DNA of 64,000 nt from Hexactinellida sp. DTS-2022 (Eukaryota > Porifera > Hexactinellida), in assembly GCA_028753945.1 (NCBI GenBank), contig JAPNXP010000001.1, positions 13,940,501 through 14,004,500 on the forward strand, read 5' to 3'. The translations under genes and the position numbers were made by a program. Shown here one piece after another: positions 21,908-33,062 of the stretch (within the stretch, counting starts at the first letter, position 1; each line of letters begins with the position of its first letter). The notes beneath the pieces were generated by a model. The model was not told the DNA's origin. It did no database searches and was given only the letters and a program-made list of their open reading frames with translations.

Positions 21908-22786
21908 ATGAAGATATCTAAAGCAATTATCGTATTGGGAGTTGTCGCGATGGTGGCACTGCTGAACGCCAAAGAGTTTGGTGAGGAATATAATGCATTT
22001 GCATACAGTCGGATTACACAAAAAAGTGTCGAATTTTGATTCAATGGAATATTTAGACATCGAACAATTTAGCAAAATGATAGACGATCCAATTACTATC
22101 CTGTAAATGTTTCTCGTAAATATTATAATGCTTCGTTTATGATATCACCTTTGGTTAAATGCTGCTGGGACGTGTCAAATTTGGCAACTTTGCATAGCCT
22201 ATATAATATGTTATTCCAATATTATATTTAAAAAGGCTATGAGAGTGGTATCCTCCAGACATGGGGTCAAGTTCTTTCAGAAGGGTTTAAGTCCAACTGG
22301 TCCAAGCCATTTTTCTAGGCCCTTTTTGAAAAAAGGGCCTAAGTCCAAGCATAAACCCTAGATAAAGGGCTTAAGTCTCTACTATAATCATTTAGAAATA
22401 TAATTATTAGATTCCGTATTTTATTAAATAAGTGCCTTGAAAAGGGATTGAAGCTCATCTATAAAGGGCTTAAGTCCAAGTCCGGGCTTAAGCCCTTTTA
22501 TTAAAGGAGGACTTAAGTCCGGATTTAAGCCCTCTCAAAAATGGGCTTAAGTCCAAAGGGCTTAAGCCCTTTGGGACTTGGCCCCATGCCTGAGTCTATC
22601 CTCACATATCAGGACTCATCAGGAGAGTAACTTTGACAACCATGGTATGCCGTAGATACCATGTTACCTATACCGTACTGTCCGTGTGTGCTTTCCAAAT
22701 GTTGCTTTCCAGCCAACTTATGCAGGGCTCCCAATTGCACACTGCGAGGACAATGCATAATGGTCAATTTCGCATATTGGATATAA
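21908..22786 (+). CDS. Candidate small secreted cysteine-rich peptide, two exons
   Basis: Exon 1 (21908-21980) begins with a convincing signal peptide: MKISK, then a hydrophobic stretch IIVLGVVAMVALL, then a small-residue cleavage region. It ends at a GT donor (GGTGAGG) in phase 1. A compatible exon (22656-22786) follows an AG acceptor with matching phase. It encodes a short tail with seven cysteines in 26 residues (pattern C-x-C-x4-CC-x5-C-x4-C-x5-C) before a stop. The joined product would be 67 aa. Seven cysteines is odd for a fully disulphide-bonded peptide, the acceptor lacks a strong pyrimidine tract, and the second exon could be chance. No family recognised. The intron (22.0-22.65 kb) holds a TIR element. 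Function unknown; defence or signalling roles are guesses. Confidence 0.4.
22260..22588. mobile_element. TIR element built of GGGCTTAAGTCC motifs
   Basis: The ends CATGGGGTCAAGTTC and GGACTTGGCCCCATG are inverted. Inside, GGGCTTAAGTCC-type palindromes repeat at least six times. Adjacent 8-mers (CCTCCAGA and CCTGAGTC) match only partly, so the target duplication is uncertain. Resembles hAT-type MITEs. Confidence 0.6.
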
Positions 22787-25025
22787 ATAATCGTTTGTAA
22801 GGATACAAGTGAGAAAACTCGACTTTGTAATCGTTTAGAATCTAGATGGTTCCTATTAAAAAATCTCGCATATTGGGCCATAACATATACAATACTCACG
22901 TGTGTTGTATAATTTTATGATTTTTTCGTTTAGAAGAGGCAAGGAATCGTGAATTGTGAGTTACAAACTTTTCATTTGATTATCTTTACTACGCAATAAT
23001 ACAAGTATAAGTTAAAACAAATATCAACTTTAAAGTTCCTGTGAGTTAACATTTATGGTTAATTCTGCCCCATTCTGAAGGAGATATGAAATAATCTAAA
23101 CATATCAAAATGTTGTTTGGAAAATAAACTGCTTTAACTGCCATGTTCATCAAATAATTTGGATAGATTGATTTAATATGCATTCGTCATCACGAATACG
23201 CTAAATATGGTTAATTGCAGAATGCTTCTCAATTCCTGCATTCGGGAAATCGATTAATCTGTTCAATATCGTGTACGGACAAAACGAAAATTCCCATAAT
23301 CTCCTTTGCAAAATGAAAACTGCAATAAATTTGCACTTCTGGGATGCCTAATTTAGCGGCGGTGCTCTACTTGTGTTTGTAGGGAAGAAGGAAGAGTGAG
23401 AGAAGATACGCGTGACAATGAAATGGACTTGATAACTCTTGGGTAATTTACTAATCATAGTATAGCTATGATCATCTGCTATGATTAATGCATTTGCATT
23501 TGTTGTAGTGACGTCAGGACATTTGAGGTGTGTGCTGATCAATGCCCATCGTAAGTCCTTACTTCGTTATTCAATGATCCTGGTAATCAGAATAATTTTC
23601 TATAGTCTTTATAATGTGTAGATTATGTTATATTATATCAAAAGTTTGCTTTGTGTTGTAGGTCTGGATGGGCAGCCTGCGTAATTCGCTGTAGGAATGA
23701 TGCCCACATTCAGCTCTTGCTCGCATAATATAATTAAGGAAGAATCACTAATCTAGATTATAATCAGTATATTTATGCTAGGCAGTATTTGGTAATATCA
23801 TAGTATAGGATAGTATGTAATTCAGATAAGTAGACTAGAGTATCCATTCCTTATTATGCTATATGTGTTCTATTCAATATCATGGCTTTATTGGGTCATT
23901 CTATTACTTTTCATGGATAGTAACACAGTGTATTATGTAGGCATTTGTAAATACGCTCCTAATCCTGCTCAGATCCAATTTTCACACGCCTAAATCACAA
24001 ATTAATGTTACGATATGGGAGAGGATTACAAATTTTCGCGCTCCTAATTCAAATTTCCAAAAATCATGCTCCAAAAGGAGCGTCTCGCGCTCCTGGTAAT
24101 TCTTTATAGTAATGTAGTACGATAAGAACACGAATAATGAAAGCACTATCAATAGCTGCTATATGAAACTTGAGAGCCATTAATTTATCATAAGTGTTGG
24201 GAATAGCTAGCTGAGGAACGAAATATATTATTTGGCGCGTGCTACAAGCTTGTAAGCTCTTAATTTCAACAGAATTATTCTTGTCGCGCAGAAACATTAA
24301 TGATTCCAAGTATTTACTGCAAGATGTGTAATTAAGGCACGTGTGAGAAATTAAATGTAGTCTCAACATAATCAGCTTGCATTAAGCATTCTTGCTGGAT
24401 TGTACTTTAGATTTGCAAAATTACTAATTCTGCATTGGCAAAAGAGTATATTTTGAAATTGAGCCAATTGGAATGTAAAGATTGCTGCTGATACGACCCA
24501 TTAGGTAAGGACGAAAATGATGTTAGATAATTCCCCATAATTATCCCGGACCCACTATAATATGTGTATAGTAACCAGAAGTACTTATGGATGAACCTCT
24601 AAGTTGCAGTATCCTAGAATTGAGGATAATATATTTGTTTGAATACATTCTGGTATACTGCATGCAGTGAACTTCCGCTATAACGAAGGATGCATAGCAC
24701 TAATTGTACTCATTATCATCGCTGCGCCTCGAAAGAATAAGGATATCTACTGCAGGAAGTAGCAAGGAACAAGGAAAGAACTGAATTGACGGCACTCAAA
24801 TTGCCTTCCACTATAAGGCTATACTGGTAACTATGACTATCCATTTAAGCGAATCAATTCAATGATGAAGGTTTGCACTATTTGAAGGCAAAAAGTTTCG
24901 AGGATTAGACTCTAGGCATCTGCTGTTCTGAGATGAAGTCAGCTTGGCACCATTTCCTCCACCGCCCCACTGCTCCAAGAGCTGCTGAGTCCAATGAGCA
25001 AACAGTTAACAGCAAATAGTATGTA
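22787..25025. other. Long stretch with no gene seen
   Basis: AT-rich, with short unsupported frames on both strands. Apart from the dispersed repeat at 23945-24130, nothing structured stands out. Confidence 0.5.
23945..24130 (+). repeat. Dispersed repeat, second copy at 59330-60340
   Basis: AATACGCTCCTAATCCTG, ATCCAATTTTCACA and TTAATGTTACG-type blocks recur in reverse complement around 59335-59435 and 60308-60335, where the copy is split by the TIR element at 59438. The far end is a small GGAGCG/CGCTCC dyad. Confidence 0.55.
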
Positions 25026-25498
25026 CAGTGGAACTCGCTTAGTACGTACTCGGCTTAAGACGTACTCTCGGATACTACGTACTGTTCTCTAATAACCGAT
25101 TTTAATCCTATCTGATCTTTATGAATGATTCGGTTAATACGTACTCAGATAAGACATACCTCGGATATTACGTACCAATTTCCATTCCCAAGTTACTAAA
25201 TTGTATGTATTTTAATTCGGATAGTACGTACTCTAGAGAAGTATCAGCAGAACTCAGTTATTATTTGGTTTAAGTGAGTAGGTGACAACTAAAATACTTT
25301 ACTCACATAGTTAAGGGGAAAATTCCAAAAATACTCAAGTTTTTTAAAAATTTCCAAATATACTCAACAATACTCAACTAATTTGTAAATACACTCAAGT
25401 TTTTCCAAATATACTCAAGTTTTACCGGATTATTCCAAATATACTCAAGTTTTATTGGATTATTCCAAATATACTCAAGTTTTATTGGATTATTGAAA

Positions 25499-26294
25499 CT
25501 AGTATGGAGATCCCAACCACAAAAAATATTTATTAATACAATCTGCTCGTCTACTCTACGCGCGTCCTTACGACTTGTGCTCGGGCCTACGGCCCTCGCT
25601 TGTATTTAAAGCATGTTCCTTTTCAAATTAAATATCGTTCTTGATTAGAGGCCGCTAGCTGTCTATTTATATCCGTTCATCCTAGCTACAGGTTTCTATA
25701 AGGACAGATTAAATAATTTGGATATTTATACAAATTTGAACAGAAAATTTTCTAGATATATAAGCTTGTCCGTGTATAATAATATACCAATTCCAAATAT
25801 AAAATTAAATATCACTAAGAAACTGTACCAGTGGACCCTTAACTTTGTGATGTGGAGAAGTTATTGTATTGATTGATAATAATTTGATATCAAATAACAC
25901 AATGGAATGTTATAAATGTATGGCTAGACAGACAGAACACAAATAACTGATTAGATGCCTGAATTTCCTCTCGACCAATTAGATTACAGTCTCAGTATTC
26001 CATAATGCACACTTAACATTTGACAGACACTAAAGCATTCAATTATATTAAAATAATTGGATGCTAGCTGCTAATCCATACTGGAACAACCCTCGAATTT
26101 AATTGGCTAAAGGTTTTGACACCTTTTGTGATGGAAGATATGAATATTTTTTAGATATTGAACTTGTTTGTACATACAGTATTCCCTACCCCACTGCCAA
26201 ATTTTAGGTCTGTAGCTTTTACCAGTTCCTCAATCAATTCTGAACAAACACACAAACAAACGAACACAAAAACATTGTTATTTAATATATAAGA
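25499..26294 (-). mobile_element. Non-autonomous Helitron inside the P element, 796 bp
   Basis: The minus-strand 5' end TCTTATATATTAAATAAC follows A; the 3' end CTAG (25499-25502) is followed by T. The leader and a GTTTG-type run are present. P-element subterminal repeats continue on both sides. Confidence 0.75.
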
Positions 26295-26899
26295 TAGACT
26301 AAACATAGCCTTTCTAAACTTGAGTAGATCTGTGAATTTACTGAAAAGTTGAGTAGATTTGGAATTTTTTTAAAAAACTTGAGCAGAATTGGAATTATTC
26401 TGAAAAACTTGAGTAGATTCGGAAAGATCTAGTCATAGCCTACTCAATATATGGCCTGACAGTAGATGTACCAGGGATGCACAAGAAGATGGGAAATTTG
26501 AATGTTTTAATGTTTTCTATATTGAACTACTAAGTTCTTTATACGTCTCTAGGTCGTAAACAAACTGAGCCCTGCTAGCCCGTGATTAGTATTAGCTGTA
26601 ATGAGAAGGGTGATTGGATTTTCATAATTTAATAGTAATAATAAACACAAACAGTACAATTTCTAATATTAATATACAGTGAATAAAACACAATTATTTG
26701 CTTTCTTTCCTCTCTCCTCTTTCTCTCTCTGGCTCTAGCAGTGACACACGACACACTTAACTACATAATAGAAATAAGAATAAACAGAGTAATACAAATA
26801 CGTATGGTAAATACAAATAAGTAGACACACAATTAAGAGAATTTCTTAAATTTACGCTTTCTATACTTTTTGAAAGAACCAGCGAGTTATAATTCTTAA

Positions 26900-28653
26900 C
26901 TTTGTTTGCAAGAAAGCAATTCGCTGCAGTAAAGACGAGCTTCGATAAGATGTTCCAACTAAACACACCTCAGCTAATACAAGTAGACTTCCAAATACTT
27001 GGATCACGATTATCGCTATCTTCCAAATACATCAACGTGAGTTCAACTAGTATTTTTCTAGAAGGTCCACTTACTAGCTTCGCCAACAGCTCTTTATTGT
27101 TTTCGATGGCACTAAAGGTCTTCCATATAACAAATATGGAATTTAAAACTGGCTCAGATGGATATTTAAGTCCGCCACGGTCCGTTAGCTGCAGAAGTTT
27201 ATACTGAGAGACACTGAGAGTCCAGGTCTAAATCAAGGAGAAATTATTTATCAACTGTTAGCATATATAGACAGACATGACACGGTTTGTTTGTTTCAGG
27301 TACTGATGGACAGAATAGTCTGCAATAAAGGCTAATGACTGAAGCAACTGTGAACCACAATCAATTGTTGATAGATCATTAATCTCATCAAGAAATGGTT
27401 CCAAATTGAACTCACCATCAGTAGTGGAATACGCTATACGGACAAGAAAATGACTGAATAGATTGAAAGGAGTGTCTTGTTGGTCAGTATATATGTTTAA
27501 TATGCTAGAAAGTTTAAGTCGACGCTCGGTTCAAGGATTTGAAGATAGGACAATACAAGCATGTCTAAAACTGGTGTATGTTTGTTTACTCAGTTTGCCA
27601 ATTTTTTCTGGTAAAGTTTGCCAAGCATCTAACCAAAACTACACGAGTCAAAAATAGAAATCGCTCGTCATTAAAAGTCAAAGGTCTAGAAAAATCATCG
27701 TTCAAACGTATTCCTTTAAGAGAATACTTATCCACCGATCATCAGCGTTTGTATTAAAAAACCTCGCTACTTTCTACCGATTGTTTTTTTTATGTTTATA
27801 AAAAACATCATCGGTAGAAAGTAGCGAGGTTTTTTAATACAAACGCCGATGATCGGTGGATAAGTATTCTCTTCCTTTAAATGGTGTGTTAACGTTGAAT
27901 AATTTCCAAACAGTAAGAAGGGTATCAACAAGCTCAGGAGTATTCTTTCTATATTCTGGATAACGCAATTCGTTCTGGATAGTTAGCGCAGATATTGTTA
28001 ATTCGTTAACGACTTTTAAAACCAGTTTGACATTTTGACGCTCATTGCTAGACGGAAAACAGGACTCCATACTCAAATGAGGAGCTAACTTGGATAAACT
28101 TGTTCTTTCTGAATTATATAATTGACATACATCTTCAAAGGATGCACAACCGAACTTAAGGAACCACACCAACCAACTATTAAGTAAACAAATCAAGGTT
28201 AACTTATCTTTCAAGTCCTGTGGAGAGTTACCACAAACTTCTCTTTCTCTTGACTCTCGGATCTCAAGCTGAGTTGTAGTGTTTGGTTCATCAATTCGTC
28301 CTCTTTTGCATCGTATGAGAAGCGATTCTGTTTGGTAGGTTTAGTTGAGTAATATACCGGGCAGCGAGTTAGTAAACTTGGTACAGCGCCTTCCTTCAGC
28401 TTTGGCTCGCCCGCGGTACTTCAGTAAAAGTAGCATCTCCTCTTGGGACTTGGAAAGTGTAGTCTATGTCTTCTTTCTGAAAATGGTTGATACATACATA
28501 GACCACCTTCAGGTCACCGATATCCTCGCGACGAAGAGCGCATGTCCAACCATGATTCAGGATTGGTGGATTTTGAGGCATCTTGAACACAGGAACATGG
28601 TCATGTGGGTTGTAATTGCTCTTGCAACCGGGTACAGAACACGAGTTAGGCAT
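26900..28653 (-). pseudogene. P-element transposase (THAP9-like), broken
   Basis: A THAP zinc finger opens at 28653 (MPNSCSVPGCKSNY), with the C2CH layout, the later C..H pair (VCINHF) and the AVP-type box displaced by a frameshift near 28398-28403; LKEGAVPSLL is in another frame. A middle segment at 28214-27834 has ERQNVKLVLKVVNELTISAL, typical of P transposases. After the 152-bp insertion the frame resumes with LNDDFSRPLTFNDERF, and a C-terminal region (27170-26900) contains SGPSRKILVEL. Stops and shifts between segments, partly perhaps unrecognised introns, mean no full protein. THAP binds the element's own DNA; the middle resembles the GTP-binding/nuclease region. Likely inactive. Confidence 0.82.
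27720..27871. mobile_element. 152-bp palindromic element with 9-bp target duplication
   Basis: Perfect or near-perfect arms of ~62 bp begin GAGAATACTTATCC and end GTATTCTC around a ~28-bp T/A-rich centre. TTCCTTTAA is duplicated at 27711-27719 and 27872-27880. Nine-base duplications point to a Mutator-like MITE. It interrupts the P transposase between FKG and LNDDFS. Confidence 0.88.
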
Positions 28654-29289
28654 GAATAGAAGCTAATATGAATAAAATACCAAAGCGAAGTTAAAAGGAT
28701 GAGATTTTACGTCAATAGAAGAGTTTTGAATAAAATCTGATCAATAATTGTATATATTTCAAGTATATTTCTAATTAATGTGGTTGATTATGATTATTAT
28801 TTTAGATATTAAATATTGTGGTTGGATAAATATTACCATCTTCTCCTTCATCCTTGGTCCACATTTTCTAGGTTACTGTCAGGCCATATATAGAGTAGGC
28901 TATGATCTAGTTTTATATTTGAGTATCAGTAAAAAGTTGAGTATATTTGGAAATTAAAAAAAAAATTGAGTATTTTTGGAATTTTTCCTATAGTTAAGTA
29001 TGTTATATACTGTACTTGTATAACATATATCGTATTCATATGATTGAATAAGTCAGTATTTCGACTTGTGAATTATTAACACGGTTAAGACATACCTCGG
29101 TTAGTACGTACTTTCTTTGTCTCCCAGTTTGTCTCCAAGTCTTAACCGAGTTATACTGTAGTACAACGGCTGCTTCTCTATGACTAGCTTCGGCCACCAG
29201 GATGCCTCCGTACAGGGCTGGATCCCCAGCTTCAGGATTCAAGGCCAGGTACGATCATACGTCACGTTCGAGAACATGATTACGTACTA

Positions 29290-32220
29290 TTATTTTGCAG
29301 GTATTTCACCGGATTGGCAGCCTTCTTCCACCTGAGGAAGCTCAACAAAGTTTCTGCAGGTCTACCTTTCGGAAACCTTCGCTGAGCTGGCTTCAGTTAG
29401 GAGCGGACGAGGCCTCAGTCAAGAGATCATCAGAAACCTCACCGATTGTTTGCACCACAAAAACCACTATGTTCGTGAGCTCAAGACGGCAAAGCAAATA
29501 ATCGAGGAGGGAAACATCGAAGATCGTGATCCGAGAGGACAGACGCCCCGGAACATAGGCGTCGTGACCCGCCCGGAAATGTCCGGACAACCCGGCCTCG
29601 GAAGTGTTGCCCCTATGCTACTAATACTCTACGCGGATTTTACCCAGAGTTTTTTCGGAATTCTTTTGAATTCACGACGCCTATGCTCCAGGGCGAACAC
29701 GAGCGACGCTACAATCACAGAAGGCTGCAGAAGTGTCAATCCTCATGGCTAATGAGCCAACAGAGAACAGAGATATCGTTATTCGCCTCAAGGATGGCCA
29801 CCTCAAACGTATCTCCAGCTGCACCCAGGATACGACCCGCTGCAATACCCGCTGCTGTTCCCATATGGCACTGATGGCTACCACATCTACATGCAGGGGA
29901 GAAACGGGCGTAAGTAGCACAGCAGCAGTATTACTGCCTACACATGATGGTCAGGGACGGCAACTACCTGCTACAGGGTGCCCGTCTCTTCCAGCAGAAC
30001 TTGGTCGATGCCTGCTGCAAGATCGCGAGCAGCAGACCCTCAGGACGGAAGCTAACGAGGCTCCGAGACAGCCTGCTGGCAGCAGACGGAGATTATGGCC
30101 AAGTCGGCCAGAGGGTGGTGCTCCCAGCTACACACACAGGTGGGCCGAGGTACATGCATGGGAACAGTGCGATGCCATGGCATATGTCCGACGCATGGGA
30201 GGGCTGACTTATTCATCACAATGACATGCAATCACAAGTGTGGCCCGAAATTGTGGATAACCTGCTGCCAAGCCAGGAGACAAGGGCCGGACTTAAGGCG
30301 GGGGGGCAAACAGGGAATTTTCCCCGAGGCCAATATATTCAAATTAGTGCATAATAACGTAATTTCAGGGCCCCACAGATTGATTGCCCCGGGGTCCCAC
30401 AGATATAAATCCGGCCCTGAAGGATCACAGACAGGTTACAATTAGATGTTTGGAGTTTTCGTCAGAAACTTAAATAAATGATATTCTTGTTTAAGAATGA
30501 CGCAATGGCAAACTCCGGACATGGCTGTACTCAATTGAGTACCAGAAACGTGGGCTCCCTCATGCTCACATCCTCACCTGGCTGGATCCGGAGGATAAGA
30601 TTAGGTATATTCATAAAGCAAATCATTAAAAAAATAAAGGTTGTACAACCTTTGGGAGGTTATCTTTATATGCAATTTCAATGCAGGCCTGAAGAAATTG
30701 ACCTGGTCATCTCTGCGGTGATCCCCCACATGACGCTCCACAAACTGGTCCTCTCTCATATGATCACGGTCCATGCGGCACTCTGAACAAGAACTCTCCC
30801 TGCATGGTAGACGGTCAGTGCACCAAGGGTTCCCCAATCAGTTCCTCCAATGCACAGAGCAAGGAACCGACAGCTGCCCAATATACCTCCGCCGCAAGCC
30901 AGATGACGGCCGCACCACAGGCACTATAAATATGCGCCAGTATGTCCAGCAGGTAGACAGGAGGTCACCAACCAGTGGTAGTGCCATACAATCCCTTCAT
31001 GCTGCGTCAGTTCAACTGTCACATCAGCGTAGAGATCTGCAGCAGTATCAAAAGCATCTAGTCCGTACTGAAATACGTACGAAGGAAACGGGCCCAGCGG
31101 TGTTCGAACTGCAGCACACAGAGCAGGGAGATACCAAGAGCAGCCACACCAGCTCAGGGCAGCGGACGAGATCGCCCAGTTCCAGAATGCCAGGTATGTG
31201 GCAGCAGCGAAGCAGCCTGGCGCATCCTCTAACACACCACTCACGAGCACTTCTCGCCTGTGGTTGACCTCAGGGATTTATCCAGGAGCGCGCCATACGC
31301 CTAAAGGCGTATAAATTGGGAAGAGCTTTCGTTTAGGAGCGCGAAAACTACCGAAAGTCCCCATAGAGTTATACAAAACTAACCTTTTAGGCGTACCAAA
31401 TTCATACTCTAGTGACCTTAGGACAGTTAGGAGTGTTCAATTCTAGACCTGTATAATACCCTGGTTGGCCTGGCAGTCACCTGGAGAACGGCCAAAGGGT
31501 GATGTTCTCCGAAACCAACGTCCTGGAGAGAGAGAGCACAAGGCCCACTCCCAACAGCTATCCTGACAGCCTTCTTTGAACTCTGCACCAAAGACAGCTT
31601 TGCAAATAGCTTAAATATCCCGAGTTTCCCCGAGCACTGTTGCGTCGGATTTTAACTCGTTACTATAGCAGTAACATGGATACTGTTCTGTTCCCGAGTT
31701 TTCCGAGTACTACACCTGGAACAAGGGCACCAAGAAGTGGGAGCTACGCAAGAGGATCAAGGTGACGACATCCGGAGGGTTCATGCCATTGGTATAATCT
31801 ATACTATCAGTCTCAGAGCTTGAGATTGCTGCTACCTGCGGCTTTGTTCAACGAGGTGCCCGGTCCCACTTCTTTCCAGGACCTCAGAACAGTCAACAAC
31901 AACATCTACAACACATTTCGGGAAGCCTGTCTGGTCAGAGGACTCTGGAAACGACCAACACCTGAGCCTGGCAATGGAGGAGGCCACTGTCACCCAGTCT
32001 CCTGCCAACCTATGGAGCCGCTTAGCCATCATCCTCTCCACATGCAGCCCAGCAATCCTGAGAAATGTGGAACCTCTTCACGGACAGCTCTCTGAGGACT
32101 TCTCCACCAGCACAGGCACTGTGTTAACAACCAAGAGGCCAACTGCAATAATGAAATATGCAGCCAGTTATGTGAGCATCATTTGATCACGATGGACATA
32201 TTCTTGATCTTCTTAACCTT
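29290..32220 (+). pseudogene. Decayed Helitron Rep gene of a second lineage
   Basis: Successive frames give Helitron motifs in the right order: HHKNHYVRELKTAK (near 29450), YPLLFPYGTDGYHIYMQG (29850), RLFQQNLVD and VVLPATHTGGPRYMHG (29970-30160), ADLFITMTCN (30205), EYQKRGLPHAHILTWLDP with the HUH histidines (30535-30590), DGQCTKGFPNQF and RKPDDG (30805-30910), DEIAQFQNARYVAAA (31165), and VPGPTSFQDL/REACLVRGLW (31855-31955). Many frameshifts, stops and insertions (30281-30419 and about 31270-31440) break it. The helicase half is absent, cut off by the retrotransposon at about 32222. Wording differs from the intact RepHel, so it is another family. No ends found. Confidence 0.85.
30281..30419. 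mobile_element. hAT-like MITE, 139 bp
   Basis: Ends CAAGGGCCGGACTTAAGG and ATAAATCCGGCCCTG are inverted. It splits the Helitron frame between NLLPSQ and KDHRQV. An 8-bp duplication is not clear, so the class is tentative. Confidence 0.55.
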
Positions 32221-32452
32221 TTAGGCGCTCTGATCACTGGAGTACAAGGTGGCTTAAATGGGTGATCAGTCACTGCCAGTTTTTGGCCTACCTGGCCCTG
32301 AGAGAGTAGGCAATGGCCACCATACAGGAAAGTACCATAGAGACGAGGACTACGACCAAGAGGAGACACCAACACCAACACCAACACCAACACCAACAAC
32401 AACAACAACAACAACAACGGGCCTATCCTCTCCACCTCCTCGCGGTGCCCTG

Positions 32453-33062
32453 TGGATACACTAAGGAGAGGAACTCAGCACCAGTCGCTGCTCCTCAAAG
32501 AGGATTCTGGACTGGGCGCGACCACACTTCAGAAAACCCGAGTTTTCGGAGGGCAGTGGAGGAGATCCAGCCTACCTCCACTGCCTGCTAATCAACAGGC
32601 TGGGAACATAGAAACTAATCCAGGGCCTGCCTGCACAGGCTGCAAAACAGGAGTGAGGACAACACAAAGTCCAATAACATGTGCACTATGCCACAGAGAC
32701 TTCCATAACACATGCCCCAGGATATCAAGGATACAGCAACAAAAGCATCGGAGTGGCAGATAAAGTGGAAATGTCAAAACTGTACACAATCGTCAAGCTC
32801 TATAAGCCATCCAACAGAGACCCACCCAGCATCAGGAGCGGAAACATGCTGTGTATGTAACAAGAAAACCCGAAAGGTGAGGCAGCCGATGAGATGCCAA
32901 AGCACTTGTCATAAACAATGCAGCAAGACCACTTGGGAAAAACAACAAATGCACTGGGATAACAACAGCTGGCGCTGTCCTGGATGTTTCGCCAAGCAAC
33001 GACTAAAGAATAGCAAAGAAAGGGACACAAGTGGCGAACATTGCGAGCGCGCGAACAAGTGA
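32453..33062 (+). pseudogene. Retrotransposon N-terminal region: 2A-like motif and PHD-like fingers
   Basis: The frame from 32453 contains GNIETNPGP (about 32605-32631), which fits the 2A-like ribosome-skipping motif Glu-x-Asn-Pro-Gly-Pro known from several non-LTR elements. A finger follows directly (CTGC, CALCHRDFH). After a +1/-1 shift near 32720-32760 a second finger appears (CCVC, CHKQC, WRCPGC). PHD-like fingers occur upstream of the endonuclease in several metazoan LINEs. The residue before Ile is Asn rather than the common Asp, so skipping efficiency is uncertain. Confidence 0.7.

Larger units (their letters stand above)
25315..28989 (-). mobile_element. P element, 3.7 kb, with 8-bp target duplication
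   Basis: Inverted ends GGGGAAAATTCCAAAAATAC and AGGAAAAATTCCAAAAATAC are flanked by ATAGTTAA on both sides (25307-25314, 28990-28997). Subterminal TATACTCAAGTTTT repeats and a TAGCCTACTCAATATATGG block are shared by both ends. It carries a broken THAP transposase on the minus strand. The 8-bp duplication and THAP domain together identify the P superfamily. Confidence 0.88.
25026..29158. mobile_element. pogo/Tigger-like element split by a P element
   Basis: Ends CAGTGGAACTCGCTTAGTAC and the complement of CTTAACCGAGTTATACTG are flanked by TA (25024-25025, 29159-29160). Interior repeats read TAAGACATACCTCGG. Without the nested P element it is about 450 bp and non-coding. Relatives are at 39260-39438 and remnants near 47340-47500. 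Confidence 0.75.

Noticed and set aside
26902-27657. Plus-strand frames opposite the P transposase
   Set aside because: The minus strand carries the recognisable P-element motifs.
28345-28659. 104-aa plus-strand frame
   Set aside because: Antisense to the THAP domain, which has a full C2CH pattern on the minus strand.
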